Positions 1-7,507 of a DNA stretch of 25,584 nucleotides are shown one piece after another (the first letter of the stretch is position 1; each line of letters begins with the position of its first letter). A program made the translations under genes and the position numbers. The stretch is from the NCBI GenBank assembly GCA_900543555.1, contig UQRL01000035.1, forward strand, positions 1 through 25,584. The letters are read 5' to 3'. The stretch comes from an uncultured Oscillospiraceae bacterium (GTDB taxonomy: Bacteria > Bacillota > Clostridia > Oscillospirales > Acutalibacteraceae). The notes beneath the pieces were generated by a model, which worked only from the letters and a program-made list of their open reading frames with translations, did no database searches and had not been told where the DNA came from.

Positions 1-186
1 ATGCTCCACAAGGGCCCTTACGAACGCCTTCCAGAAGCCTCCTATCCCCTGCTGCTGGACTTTATCCAAAAGCAGGGCTGCCGCATCTGTGGAGACGCCT
101 TTGAAACCGACCTGCTCAGCTATCTAGGAACGGAAAACGAAGAGGATTTTATCCTCAAGCTGGAAATCCAGGTGGAAAGGCTCTAG
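1..186 (+). CDS. GyrI-like/effector-binding domain protein, C-terminal fragment
   Basis: This is the last 61 codons of a gene that begins before the window; the ATG at position 1 is probably internal. The segment with HKGPYERLPEAS, then LLDFIQKQGCRICGD and a final LEIQVERL strand resembles the C-terminal half of GyrI-like (AraC/MerR effector-binding) small-molecule-binding domains, where a KGPYE-like turn and a G-x-x-I-x-G motif are common. Such domains are fused to MerR or AraC DNA-binding heads or stand alone; which applies here cannot be seen. Its TAG stop (184-186) overlaps the stop of the convergent mutY gene within one CTAG palindrome. There is no terminator between the two genes. Confidence 0.65.
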   Translation: MLHKGPYERLPEASYPLLLDFIQKQGCRICGDAFETDLLSYLGTENEEDFILKLEIQVERL

Positions 187-1244
187 CCCTTCAAACCCTC
201 CTCGATAGATGGGAAAAACGCTTTGAAGGCCGAGGGCAGGGCATACCCCTCCCGCAGGTCCCCCGCGGTAACCCAGGTGAAACCGGGCGCCTCCCCTGCC
301 ACCCGGGCTGTCCAGGCTGTCATATGCCACTCCACATGGGAAAACACATGCTTGGCCCGGGGCCCAGGGGACAGCCCATCCACCAGCTCTACCCCCTGGG
401 AGAGGAGGAACTCCCGCGCCTGGTCCTGGGTCAGCGCTCCCTCTGTGGAAGGCAGCTCCCACAGGCCGGCCAGCAGGCCCTTGGCAGGGCGCTTGCGCAG
501 GGCCATCTTTTTCCCGTGGAACAGCAGGAACACCGTGCGTTCCTCCACGCGGCGGGGCTTCGCCTTGGCCTTGACAGGCAGCTCCTGGGCTACGCCCCGG
601 GCAAAGCCCAGGCAGACCTCCCGCAGGGGGCACAAAAGGCATTTGGGAGCCCCGCCCGGCAGGCAGACCATGGCCCCCAGCTCCATCAGGGATTGATTAA
701 AGTCCCCCACCCGGGCGGGCAGCACCCCGGCCAGTTCCCCTTCCATCCGGCGCTTGACCTTGGGGTCCAGGATATTGTCCCTGCGGGCCAGCACCCGAGA
801 GATGACCCGCAGCACGTTGCCGTCCACCGCGGGCACGGGAAGCTGAAACGCAATGGAAGCAATGGCCCCAGCGGTGTAGTCCCCCACTCCCGGCAGGGAG
901 CGCAGCGCTTCAAAAGAGGCGGGAACCTGCCCTTGATAGCGCTCCACCACCACCTGCGCGGCCCTTTGCAGGTTGCGGGCCCGGCTGTAATACCCCAGAC
1001 CCTCCCAGAGCTTCAGCACCCGCTCTTCGGGGGCAGCCGCCAAAGCCTCCACTGTGGGGAACGCCTCTAAAAAGCGGTCATAATAAGGCTTTACCGCCTC
1101 CACCCGGGTCTGCTGCAGCATGATCTCCGACACCCACACCCGGTAAGGGGTGGGGTTTTCCCGCCAAGGCAGCACCCGGGCGCTGGCATCATACCAGGCG
1201 AGCAGCCGCGCGGGCAGCTGGGCCAGCCGTTCTCTGTCTTCCAT
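183..1244 (-). CDS. mutY: A/G-specific adenine glycosylase MutY
   Basis: Base-excision-repair enzyme that removes adenine mispaired with 8-oxoguanine. The 353-residue protein has the complete family architecture. The N-terminal HhH-GPD domain carries the catalytic Glu40 in VSEIMLQQT, the helix-hairpin-helix LPGVGDYTAGAI near residues 117-128, and the catalytic Asp141 in AVDGNV. It is followed by a [4Fe-4S] cysteine loop (CLPGGAPKCLLCPLREVC, Cys spacing 7-2-5) and a C-terminal NUDIX-like 8-oxoG recognition domain. The ATG is preceded by a GGAGG ribosome site at about 10 nt. It is transcribed alone, divergently from the esterase gene, from a promoter at 1301-1329. A terminator-like hairpin (1265-1293) lies in its leader. 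Confidence 0.96.
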   Translation of the reverse strand: MEDRERLAQLPARLLAWYDASARVLPWRENPTPYRVWVSEIMLQQTRVEAVKPYYDRFLEAFPTVEALAAAPEERVLKLWEGLGYYSRARNLQRAAQVVVERYQGQVPASFEALRSLPGVGDYTAGAIASIAFQLPVPAVDGNVLRVISRVLARRDNILDPKVKRRMEGELAGVLPARVGDFNQSLMELGAMVCLPGGAPKCLLCPLREVCLGFARGVAQELPVKAKAKPRRVEERTVFLLFHGKKMALRKRPAKGLLAGLWELPSTEGALTQDQAREFLLSQGVELVDGLSPGPRAKHVFSHVEWHMTAWTARVAGEAPGFTWVTAGDLREGYALPSAFKAFFPSIEEGLKG

Positions 1245-1264
1245 TGCTCTGCCTCCTTCCCTGT

Positions 1265-1293
1265 AAAAGGGCCTCCCGCAGGAGGCCCTTTTT
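1265..1293 (+). terminator. Terminator-like hairpin between divergent genes
   Basis: A 12-bp perfect stem (AAAAGGGCCTCC, 1265-1276, paired with 1281-1292) with a CGCA loop is followed by T5 on the plus strand; on the minus strand it is followed by TTTT. It lies in the leader of mutY (-) and upstream of the esterase (+), with no gene ending nearby on the plus strand. Confidence 0.7.
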
Positions 1294-1300
1294 CAAAAGG

Positions 1301-1329
1301 AGTATACCACAGAAGCGCCCCCGGCGCAA
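1301..1329 (-). promoter_or_regulatory. Promoter of mutY
   Basis: On the minus strand, TTGCGC (1329-1324), a 17-nt spacer and an extended -10 TGG-TATACT (-10 hexamer at 1306-1301). The predicted start, near 1294, lies directly before the 1265-1293 hairpin. Confidence 0.6.
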
Positions 1330-1337
1330 TCCTGCGC

Positions 1338-1366
1338 TTCTGTTCTGGAGAAAGATATGGTATACT
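1338..1366 (+). promoter_or_regulatory. Promoter of the SGNH esterase
   Basis: Extended -10 TGG-TATACT (hexamer 1361-1366) with a weak -35 (TTCTGT, 1338-1343) at 17 nt. It mirrors the mutY promoter: TGGTATACT here is the exact inverse of AGTATACCA at 1301-1309, and GCGCTTCTG (1334-1342) is the inverse of CAGAAGCGC (1310-1318). Confidence 0.55.
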
Positions 1367-1396
1367 GGAAACATCACAACAAAGGAGGCTTTCCCC

Positions 1397-2494
1397 GTGA
1401 CCCCATATTCCGCCCATCAGCTTTCCCCTTTCCTCCACCCCCACGGCCGCACCTGGTTCGACCCCTCCATAGGGGCCCTGTGGTTCAACTGGACCTGTTC
1501 CGGGTTTACCATCACCTTTACCGGCAAAACCCTTCGCGCCAAAATCCTCGCCATCGGGGACGGGAAGGAGTCCGACGGCCCGGTGGCCTATCCCTGCCTG
1601 GGAGTGGCTGACGAGAACGGAGAGCTCTCCCAGCGCTTTCGCTGCACCGGCGGCCCCCTGTGGTACACCCTCTTTTCGGGGGAGGAGGGAACCCACACCC
1701 TGCGGCTGACAAAGCTTTCGGAGAACCAATTCGGAAGGACCGCCCTGCTGTGCCTGGAGGCCGGCGGGCAGCTTCTTCCCGCCAAGGCCCCCAAAAGGCG
1801 GCTCTCCATGGAGTTTATCGGCGATTCCATCACCTGCGGCTTCGGCAACGAGGCGCCCCACCGGGACTCCCTCTTTGACACAGGGGAGGAAAATGGCTGG
1901 GACACCTGGGCGGCCAGGGCGGCCAGAGAGCTAAACGCCGAGTTCAGCATGGTCAGCGTATCGGGAATTTCCGTGGCAAAGCCCAAATACCCCAAGGACT
2001 CCTTCCCTTCCATGGAGGAAGTATACCCCTATACAGACCTGCTGGGCGCGCAGAGGTTGGAGCGGGAGCCGGAGCTTTGGCAGTTTTCCAGCCATCCCAA
2101 GGACGCGGTGGTGATCAACCTGGGCACCAACGATGTGAACCCTGTCCGCTTTTACAGCGACCTTGGCGCCGCCGGCGAAGAGGAGCTCTGGTTTTCCCAG
2201 CGGTACCGCGCCTTTTTGGAGCAGGTGCGGCGCTTAAACGGGCCGCGGGCGCAAATCTTCTGCACCCTGGGCCCTCTGGAATACTACCTCTATGACAACA
2301 TCAAGACCGTGGTGGAGGAATACAAGCGGGACACCGGCGACCAGCGGGTGAAGTGCTTTAAGCTGATCGGCGTGAACCTGGAAACCGAGGGCTGGGGCGC
2401 CATTTCCCACCCCTCCATGAAAACCCACCTGCGTCTTGGAAGGGAGCTGGCGGCCAGGCTGCGCCCCCTGCTGGGAGAGGGCTCTGGCGCCTAA
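1397..2494 (+). CDS. SGNH/GDSL-family hydrolase (CE2-like carbohydrate esterase)
   Basis: Predicted ester hydrolase of 365 residues. I place the start at GTG 1397 because AAAGGAGG lies 8 nt upstream and the extended promoter -10 at 1361-1366 fits. Longer in-frame starts would begin inside the promoter. The N-terminal third (HGRTWFDPSIGALWFNWTCSGF...) has the beta-sandwich feel of CE2 acetyl-xylan esterases. The SGNH domain then shows block I FIGDSITCGFGNE with the nucleophilic Ser, block III NLGTNDVN, and a late SHPSMKTHLRLG with the catalytic His/Asp region. No signal peptide is visible, so it probably acts in the cytosol on imported acylated sugars. The exact substrate is unknown. It stands alone between mutY and the kinase/phosphorylase pair. 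Confidence 0.85.
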   Translation: MTPYSAHQLSPFLHPHGRTWFDPSIGALWFNWTCSGFTITFTGKTLRAKILAIGDGKESDGPVAYPCLGVADENGELSQRFRCTGGPLWYTLFSGEEGTHTLRLTKLSENQFGRTALLCLEAGGQLLPAKAPKRRLSMEFIGDSITCGFGNEAPHRDSLFDTGEENGWDTWAARAARELNAEFSMVSVSGISVAKPKYPKDSFPSMEEVYPYTDLLGAQRLEREPELWQFSSHPKDAVVINLGTNDVNPVRFYSDLGAAGEEELWFSQRYRAFLEQVRRLNGPRAQIFCTLGPLEYYLYDNIKTVVEEYKRDTGDQRVKCFKLIGVNLETEGWGAISHPSMKTHLRLGRELAARLRPLLGEGSGA

Positions 2495-2542
2495 TTGGCA
2501 GAATAAAGACGGAAATACTCGGGGGATTTACAGGATTTTTTG

Positions 2543-2571
2543 TTGAAACAAGTGCAAAACCATGTTAAAAT
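2543..2571 (+). promoter_or_regulatory. Promoter of the kinase-like/phosphorylase pair
   Basis: TTGAAA (2543-2548), 17-nt spacer, TAAAAT (2566-2571) with an extended TG at 2563-2564. It is followed by GGGAGG and the ATG at 2603. Confidence 0.65.
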
Positions 2572-2602
2572 GAGTATAAATTACTTTGGGAGGCAGATCG
2601 TT

Positions 2603-3559
2603 ATGTCCATTGACGTATTGCAAGCAATTGCCCAGGCCCAGGCCAGCTGGCAGCCGCCCCAGGTGCCCGAGGACATCCCCCAGGGGGACATGCCCGGCGA
2701 CAAGGTCTGGATCGGCCCGCAATCCATTGAAAAGGCCAACGTGGCGTTCCGGGCCGCGCTGCCCATGCTGCAAGAAGCCCTAAAGGCAAACCCCGCCCAC
2801 AAAGCCGTAATCGCCGTCACTGGCGGCAGCGGCGTGATGAAAACCTGTGTCTCCGCCCTGTTCACCTATTACCTCAAGGAGCTGGGCATCGGCGCCTACA
2901 CCCTGTCCGGGGACAACTACCCGTGGCGCATCCCCGTGCAGAACGACGCGGAGCGCATGCGCATTTTCCGCATGGGCGGCGTGGAAGGGATGCTGGCCCA
3001 GGGGGTGTACAATCCAGAAAACGCTGCCATCCTGAAGGAGCTGCAGCTGGCGGACCTGGACTCCGAGCCCAAAAAGCGAGAGGAATACCCCTGGCTGGCC
3101 GCCTATCAGTCCGCCGGGCGAGAGGCCCTGAGCGGCTATCTGGGCACCGAGCTGGAGCAGAACTACGCCAAGCTGGAAAGCGTGCTTGCCCAGTTTAAGG
3201 CCGGGCAGGAAAAGATCTGGCTGCGCCGCTTGGGCAACGAGGACACAGACCTGTGGTACGATGAGAAGGACTTCTCCCAGATCTCCGTGCTGGTGTTGGA
3301 GTGGACCCACGGCATCTCTGGAAAGTTCGCGGGTGTGGACGTGCCCATCCTGCTCTCCAGCACCCCGGCCGAGACCCGGGAGTACCGCCTGGCCCGGGGC
3401 CGCAACGCCAACGCGGATACCGCCTTTATCACCATGGTCATCGAGCTGGAGCAGGCCAAGCTGGAGGCCCGGGCCCAGTCTGCCAAGATCATCGTCTCCA
3501 AATCCTGCGAGCTGCTGACCTACGACCAATACAAGCAGCAGATGGCTGCTGGGAGGTGA
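2603..3559 (+). CDS. P-loop kinase-like protein (uridine kinase/phosphoribulokinase-like), function unknown
   Basis: Protein of 318 residues. The start at ATG 2603 is set by GGGAGG 7 nt upstream and by the promoter at 2543-2571. A P-loop region sits at about residues 69-81 (VIAVTGGSGVMKT). It has the beta strand, glycines and Lys80-Thr81 of a Walker A motif, but Met79 replaces the usual Gly before Lys. SGDNYP around Asp104 resembles the Asp-x-Tyr/Phe substrate-binding element of uridine-kinase/phosphoribulokinase folds. VLVLEWTHGIS and a late SSTPAETREYRLARGR are further conserved-looking blocks. Its TGA lies 5 nt before the GTG of the sucrose-phosphorylase-family gene, so the two are certainly co-transcribed. 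A sugar or nucleoside kinase acting on the partner's substrate or product is an inference. It may be annotated elsewhere as an adenylylsulfate-kinase-like protein. Confidence 0.6.
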   Translation: MSIDVLQAIAQAQASWQPPQVPEDIPQGDMPGDKVWIGPQSIEKANVAFRAALPMLQEALKANPAHKAVIAVTGGSGVMKTCVSALFTYYLKELGIGAYTLSGDNYPWRIPVQNDAERMRIFRMGGVEGMLAQGVYNPENAAILKELQLADLDSEPKKREEYPWLAAYQSAGREALSGYLGTELEQNYAKLESVLAQFKAGQEKIWLRRLGNEDTDLWYDEKDFSQISVLVLEWTHGISGKFAGVDVPILLSSTPAETREYRLARGRNANADTAFITMVIELEQAKLEARAQSAKIIVSKSCELLTYDQYKQQMAAGR

Positions 3560-3564
3560 CTGTT

Positions 3565-5100
3565 GTGAAGATCAATCTGGGACCCATGCTCAACGCCTAT
3601 CCTGACAGCCTGGGGGGCACCCTTTCCGACGCGGTGGCCTTTCTTCAGGAAAAAGAGGTGAAGGGGGCCTTCTCCTCCTTCTATATCCTGCCCAGCCTGT
3701 TCAACACCGACCTGGACCGGGGCTTCTCCGTCATCGACTACGGCATCAACGGGGTCATTGCCAAAGAGGAGGACCTGGAAGCGCTCCAGTCCATGGGCAT
3801 CGACCTGAAGCTGGACTTCATCCTGAACCACCTGTCCGTCCAATCCCCTCAGTTCCAGGACCTGGTGGAAAAGGGAGACGCCTCTGCCTATAAGGATTTC
3901 TTCATCGACTGGAACAAGTTCTGGGAAGGCTGCGGCGACTTAGACGAAGAGGGCGTCCTGGTCCCCCGGCAGGAGTACATCAAGGACATGTTCTTCCGCA
4001 AGCCCGGCCTGCCCGTGCTGGTGGTGGAGTTCGCCGACGGCACCAAGCGCCCCTATTGGAACACCTTCTACCAGCAGGTGGACGTGGACGAGAACGGCAA
4101 GAAACACTATCTGGGCCAGATGGACCTGAACATCAAGTCCCCCCAGGTGCTGGATTTCTACCAGCAGACTTTGGCCGCCCTGGCAGGCTACGGCGCCAAG
4201 ATCGTCCGGCTGGACGCCTTCGCCTACGCGCCCAAGGAAGTAGGGGCCAAGAACTTCCTCAACGACCCCGGCACCTGGGACTTCCTGCAGCAGATCACCG
4301 GCATGGCCCAGCCCTACGGCGTGGCCCTGCTGCCGGAGATCCACGCCAGCTATGAGGAGGGCACCTACAAGATCATCGCCCAGAAGGGGTACATGGTCTA
4401 TGACTTCTTCCTGCCGGGCCTGGTGTTGGACGCTTTCGAGCAGAAGTCCGGCGAGAAGCTGGCCGCCTGGGCCAATGAGATCCTGCAAAGCGGCATGAAG
4501 ACTGTGAACATGCTGGGCTGCCATGACGGCATCCCTGTGCTGGACCTGAAGGGCCTGCTGCCAGAAGAGCGCATCCAGAGTTTGATCGACACCCTGGTGA
4601 AGCGGGGCGGCTTTGTAAAGGACCTGCACGGCGCCAAGAACGTGTACTACCAGGTGAACGCCACCTATTACAGCGCCCTGGGCGAGGATGACCGGCGGAT
4701 GCTGCTGGCCCGGGCCCTGCAGCTGTTCATGCCCGGCAAGCCCCAGGTGTGGTATTTGGACCTGTTCGCCGGGAAGAACGACTACGCCGCTATGGAGCGG
4801 GCCGGGGCCGGCGGCCACAAGGAGATCAACCGCACCAACCTCTCCAAGGAGGCCATGGCCGCCGCCCTGGAGAAGCCGGTGGTCCAGCGCCAGCTGGAGC
4901 TGCTGAAACTGCGGGCGGATTGCCCCGTGTTCCAGGAAGGCGCCGCCATCACGGTGAAGGCAGAGGGTTCCGTCCTGACCATGGCCTGGGAAAAGGGCGG
5001 GCAGATCGCCGCTCTCAAGGCCGATCTGGCGGACGCGTCCTTCACTCTCACGGTGGTGGATGAGGCCACTGGCAAAGAAGTGTACAGCATGAAACAGTAA
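3565..5100 (+). CDS. Sucrose phosphorylase-family glycoside phosphorylase (GH13_18)
   Basis: Protein of 511 residues; GTG start 3565 with GGGAGGTGA just upstream, partly overlapping the previous stop. GH13 catalytic barrel of the sucrose phosphorylase subfamily: IDYGINGVI in the N-terminal part, KIVRLDAFAYAPKEVG with the nucleophilic Asp, LLPEIHASYEE with the acid/base Glu, and LGCHDGIPVLDLKGLLP with the transition-state Asp. YYSALGEDDRRMLLARALQLFMPGKPQVWYLDLFAGKND and the C-terminal beta domain follow. These enzymes reversibly phosphorolyse an alpha-glucoside (sucrose, sucrose-6-phosphate, glucosylglycerate or glucosylglycerol) to glucose-1-phosphate and save ATP. The subfamily has several specificities, so sucrose itself is not proven. 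No transporter is linked, and it is coupled tightly to the upstream kinase-like gene. Confidence 0.85.
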   Translation: MKINLGPMLNAYPDSLGGTLSDAVAFLQEKEVKGAFSSFYILPSLFNTDLDRGFSVIDYGINGVIAKEEDLEALQSMGIDLKLDFILNHLSVQSPQFQDLVEKGDASAYKDFFIDWNKFWEGCGDLDEEGVLVPRQEYIKDMFFRKPGLPVLVVEFADGTKRPYWNTFYQQVDVDENGKKHYLGQMDLNIKSPQVLDFYQQTLAALAGYGAKIVRLDAFAYAPKEVGAKNFLNDPGTWDFLQQITGMAQPYGVALLPEIHASYEEGTYKIIAQKGYMVYDFFLPGLVLDAFEQKSGEKLAAWANEILQSGMKTVNMLGCHDGIPVLDLKGLLPEERIQSLIDTLVKRGGFVKDLHGAKNVYYQVNATYYSALGEDDRRMLLARALQLFMPGKPQVWYLDLFAGKNDYAAMERAGAGGHKEINRTNLSKEAMAAALEKPVVQRQLELLKLRADCPVFQEGAAITVKAEGSVLTMAWEKGGQIAALKADLADASFTLTVVDEATGKEVYSMKQ

Positions 5101-5120
5101 CTTCTCTTTCAAATACAGAA

Positions 5121-5148
5121 GGGGCCTTCCCGCGGGAGGGCCCCTTTT
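5121..5148 (+). terminator. Intrinsic terminator of the phosphorylase operon
   Basis: Strong GC stem: 5121-5131 (GGGGCCTTCCC) pairs with 5134-5144 with one G-U wobble, and TTTT follows. It begins 20 nt after the phosphorylase stop. Confidence 0.85.
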
Positions 5149-5206
5149 GGCTGCGCCGGAAAGGCGGCGCCGCGGCCTTTCTTTTCCAGAAGGGCGGACC
5201 TTTCCA

Positions 5207-5235
5207 TTGCGCCTGCCCTCCGGCTGTGGTATGAT
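5207..5235 (+). promoter_or_regulatory. Promoter of the TIGR04076/DUF2200 genes
   Basis: TTGCGC (5207-5212), 17-nt spacer, extended -10 TGG-TATGAT (5230-5235). The -35 and extended -10 match the mutY promoter almost exactly, which suggests the same housekeeping sigma factor. Confidence 0.65.
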
Positions 5236-5290
5236 TGCCTCAGAACCAAGGGCCACAGAAACCATCCGCAAATGGCAGGAGGAATTCTCT

Positions 5291-5686
5291 ATGAAACACA
5301 AGGTACGCGTCACCGTCTTGAAGAAAAACCTGTACCCCGAACTGCAGCAGGCTTACTGCGCCGATCCCCATGCGGGGCCGTGCCCCTGCTATCACGAAGG
5401 GGATGTTTTCGAGTTTTACCGCGACGGCAGCCGGGACGATTTCTGGCACATGGGCGTGAACACCCTGGTCCGCACCAAAGGGGACCCAAACACTGTGGCG
5501 GGCGGCCCCCAGCTGCCGTTCTTCTCAGAGGCCTGGGACGCCATCGCCCGGTACATTTACACGGGCTTGCAGGGCGGCTCCATCATGCAGGGGTGGATGA
5601 AGGAGGAAAACACCATGATCGCCTGCTGCTCTGACGGGACCCGGCCGGTGGTCTTCCAGATTGAGCGCATCGACTATGAGGATTGA
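5291..5686 (+). CDS. TIGR04076 family protein
   Basis: Small cytosolic protein of 131 residues with start ATG 5291 (AGGAGG 8 nt upstream). The pattern is that of TIGR04076: an N-terminal KVRVTVLKKNLYPELQQAYC strand, PCPCYHEGDVFEF, a central aromatic-rich segment with FFSEAWDAIARYIYTGLQGG, and the C-terminal signature MIACCSDGTRPVVFQIERI. Biochemical function is not established for the family; several conserved cysteines suggest a metal or redox role, but that is inference. It is followed 24 nt later by the DUF2200 gene, so they probably share the promoter at 5207-5235. Confidence 0.8.
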   Translation: MKHKVRVTVLKKNLYPELQQAYCADPHAGPCPCYHEGDVFEFYRDGSRDDFWHMGVNTLVRTKGDPNTVAGGPQLPFFSEAWDAIARYIYTGLQGGSIMQGWMKEENTMIACCSDGTRPVVFQIERIDYED

Positions 5687-5710
5687 AACTGCCGCTTGGG
5701 AGGAACTGCC

Positions 5711-6061
5711 ATGTCTAACGAAAAGGTCTTTCAGATGAACCTGCAGAAAGTCTACCCCCTGCTGGTGGCCAAAGCGGAGAAAAAGGGCCGCACCCGGGCA
5801 GAGGTGGACCAAGTCACCTGCTGGCTGACGGGTTACAGCCAGGAACAGCTGGCCGCCCTGCTGGAAAGCGGCATCCCCTATGGGGACTTCTTCCGCCAGG
5901 CCCCCTCCCCCCATCCCAACCGGGAAAAGGTCACCGGGTCCGTGTGCGGGGTGCGCGTGGAGTCCATCGGCGATCCCCTCATGCGGGAAATCCGCATTTT
6001 GGACAAGCTGGTGGACGAGCTGGCCAAGGGCAAGCCCATGGAGAAGGTGCTGCGGAAATAG
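5711..6061 (+). CDS. DUF2200 domain-containing protein
   Basis: Protein of 116 residues, start ATG 5711, GGGAGG about 8 nt upstream. The sequence matches the DUF2200 pattern throughout: KVFQMNLQKVYPLLVAKAEKKGRTRAEVDQVTCWLTGYS, then IPYGDFFRQAP, then VCGVRVESIGDPLMREIRILDKLVDELAKGKPMEKVLR. These are small soluble proteins of unknown function found in many Firmicutes. It lies directly behind the TIGR04076 gene and has no obvious terminator after it; the MFS gene downstream has its own promoter. Confidence 0.85.
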   Translation: MSNEKVFQMNLQKVYPLLVAKAEKKGRTRAEVDQVTCWLTGYSQEQLAALLESGIPYGDFFRQAPSPHPNREKVTGSVCGVRVESIGDPLMREIRILDKLVDELAKGKPMEKVLRK

Positions 6062-6109
6062 GCCCCGCTTCCCGCCGGAGGGCAAAGGTAAAAATTCTGA
6101 GAAAAGCCC

Positions 6110-6138
6110 TTCCCGTTTTTTCAGGAGTGTGATAGAAT
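6110..6138 (+). promoter_or_regulatory. Promoter of the MFS transporter gene
   Basis: Extended -10 TGA-TAGAAT (hexamer 6133-6138) with a weak -35 (TTCCCG, 6110-6115) at 17 nt. Confidence 0.5.
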
Positions 6139-6172
6139 AGGCGGGATATCAGAAAAAGTGGGGAGATCGTCT

Positions 6173-7447
6173 ATGAATTTGAAAGCAAAAGCGAGTAGGC
6201 TGCGGCAGCACCCGCTCATTCAGGTGCTGGCCCGCAACAAGGGAAATCCGCGGACACTGGTGCTCATCGAGCCCCTGTGGGGGATCCCCTACAACCTCAT
6301 CTCGCCCTTCGCCACGCTGTATATGTACACGCAGGGCGTCACAGACGTGCAGATCGGCCTCATCCTCTCCATCACCATGGTCATCCAGGTGTTTTTCTCC
6401 TTTTTCGCCGGAATTCTGGCGGACAAACTGGGGCGGAAATTCACCACCATGATGGGGGATTTCTTTGGCTGGTCGCTGGCCTGCCTGGTGTGGTGTGTTT
6501 CCAACAATTTCTGGCTGTTCCTGGCCGCGGCCATTCTCAACTGCTTCGAGCAGATCAACCAGACGGCGTGGTACTGCCTGCTGATTGAAGACGCCCAGCC
6601 CAAGGATTTGGTGGGCATTTACACCTGGGTCAACATTGGCGGGCTGGTGGCCATCTTTTTCGCCCCCCTTTCCGGCCTGTTCGTAAGCTCCTATTCAGTG
6701 GTGCCGGTGGTGCGGGTGCTGTACCTTCTCTTTGCGCTGACCATGGCCACCAAAACCTTTATCACCTTTAAGTTCTGCCGGGAAACCAAGCAGGGGCAGA
6801 TCCGCCGCTCTGAAACGAAGGGCACGTCCGTGTTCCACATGCTGGGAGAATACCGGCACCTGATCCCCCGCCTGCTGCGGGACAGGGCAGTGCTCAAGGC
6901 GGTGGCCATCTCGGTCATCCTGTACATCACCAATATGGTGAGCACCAACTTTTTCAGCCTGTATGTGACCCAGCGCCTGGGGCTTTCGGAAAACTTTCTG
7001 GCCCTGTTCCCCATTTTGAACGCGGCGGTTATGCTGGTCTTTATGGTGGGCATTCAGCACCGCCTGAGCGCCACAAAATTCCGGGCGCCGCTGTGGCTGG
7101 GCCTGGCGCTGTACGCGGTGGCCGCCCTGGCCCTCATCTTCTCCCCCGCCGACGGCCTGGGCTTTGTGCTGCTGTATGTGTTCGCCGCGGCTGTGGCCGC
7201 CGCCCTGGTAAACCCCCGCAAGGACGCGCTGCTTCAGCTCAACATCAACCCCCAGGAGCGGGCCCGCTTGAACGCCCTAATTATGGCCTCTACCATCGCC
7301 CTCTCCTCCCCCTTTGGGTACCTGGCCGGGTGGCTCTCCAGCATAGACCGCCGCCTGCCCTTTGTCTTTACCCTCCTTCTGTTTGTAACGGCAATGCTGA
7401 TCGTAAGCCGCATCCAAGAGCCCCAAGTGCGGGAAGAAAACGCCTGA
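6173..7447 (+). CDS. MFS-type transporter
   Basis: Integral membrane protein of 424 residues, start ATG 6173 with GGGGAG upstream. About 10-12 hydrophobic segments are visible, for example IGLILSITMVIQVFFSFFAGILADKL, ACLVWCVSNNFWLFLAAAILNCF, VGIYTWVNIGGLVAIFFAPLSGLF, then a charged central loop (KFCRETKQGQIRRSETKG), and a second half starting near AVAISVILYITNMVSTNFFSLYV. The loop after the second segment, ADKLGRKF, is the classic MFS loop 2-3 motif (G-x-L-a-D-r-x-G-r-k-x). It is probably a proton-coupled exporter of small molecules; the substrate cannot be read from the sequence. sfsA starts 60 nt downstream and may be read through from this gene. Confidence 0.85.
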   Translation: MNLKAKASRLRQHPLIQVLARNKGNPRTLVLIEPLWGIPYNLISPFATLYMYTQGVTDVQIGLILSITMVIQVFFSFFAGILADKLGRKFTTMMGDFFGWSLACLVWCVSNNFWLFLAAAILNCFEQINQTAWYCLLIEDAQPKDLVGIYTWVNIGGLVAIFFAPLSGLFVSSYSVVPVVRVLYLLFALTMATKTFITFKFCRETKQGQIRRSETKGTSVFHMLGEYRHLIPRLLRDRAVLKAVAISVILYITNMVSTNFFSLYVTQRLGLSENFLALFPILNAAVMLVFMVGIQHRLSATKFRAPLWLGLALYAVAALALIFSPADGLGFVLLYVFAAAVAAALVNPRKDALLQLNINPQERARLNALIMASTIALSSPFGYLAGWLSSIDRRLPFVFTLLLFVTAMLIVSRIQEPQVREENA

Positions 7448-7507
7448 TCGCACAGTCTGCCTGTTTTGGCGCGGCTCGATCTCTCAAGCCCGCGAAAGGA
7501 AATCCTC

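Noticed and set aside
3940..5313. Minus-strand frame of 457 codons opposite the phosphorylase
   Set aside because: It is antisense to a GH13 gene with intact catalytic motifs, and the amino-acid composition is typical of a GC-rich shadow frame.
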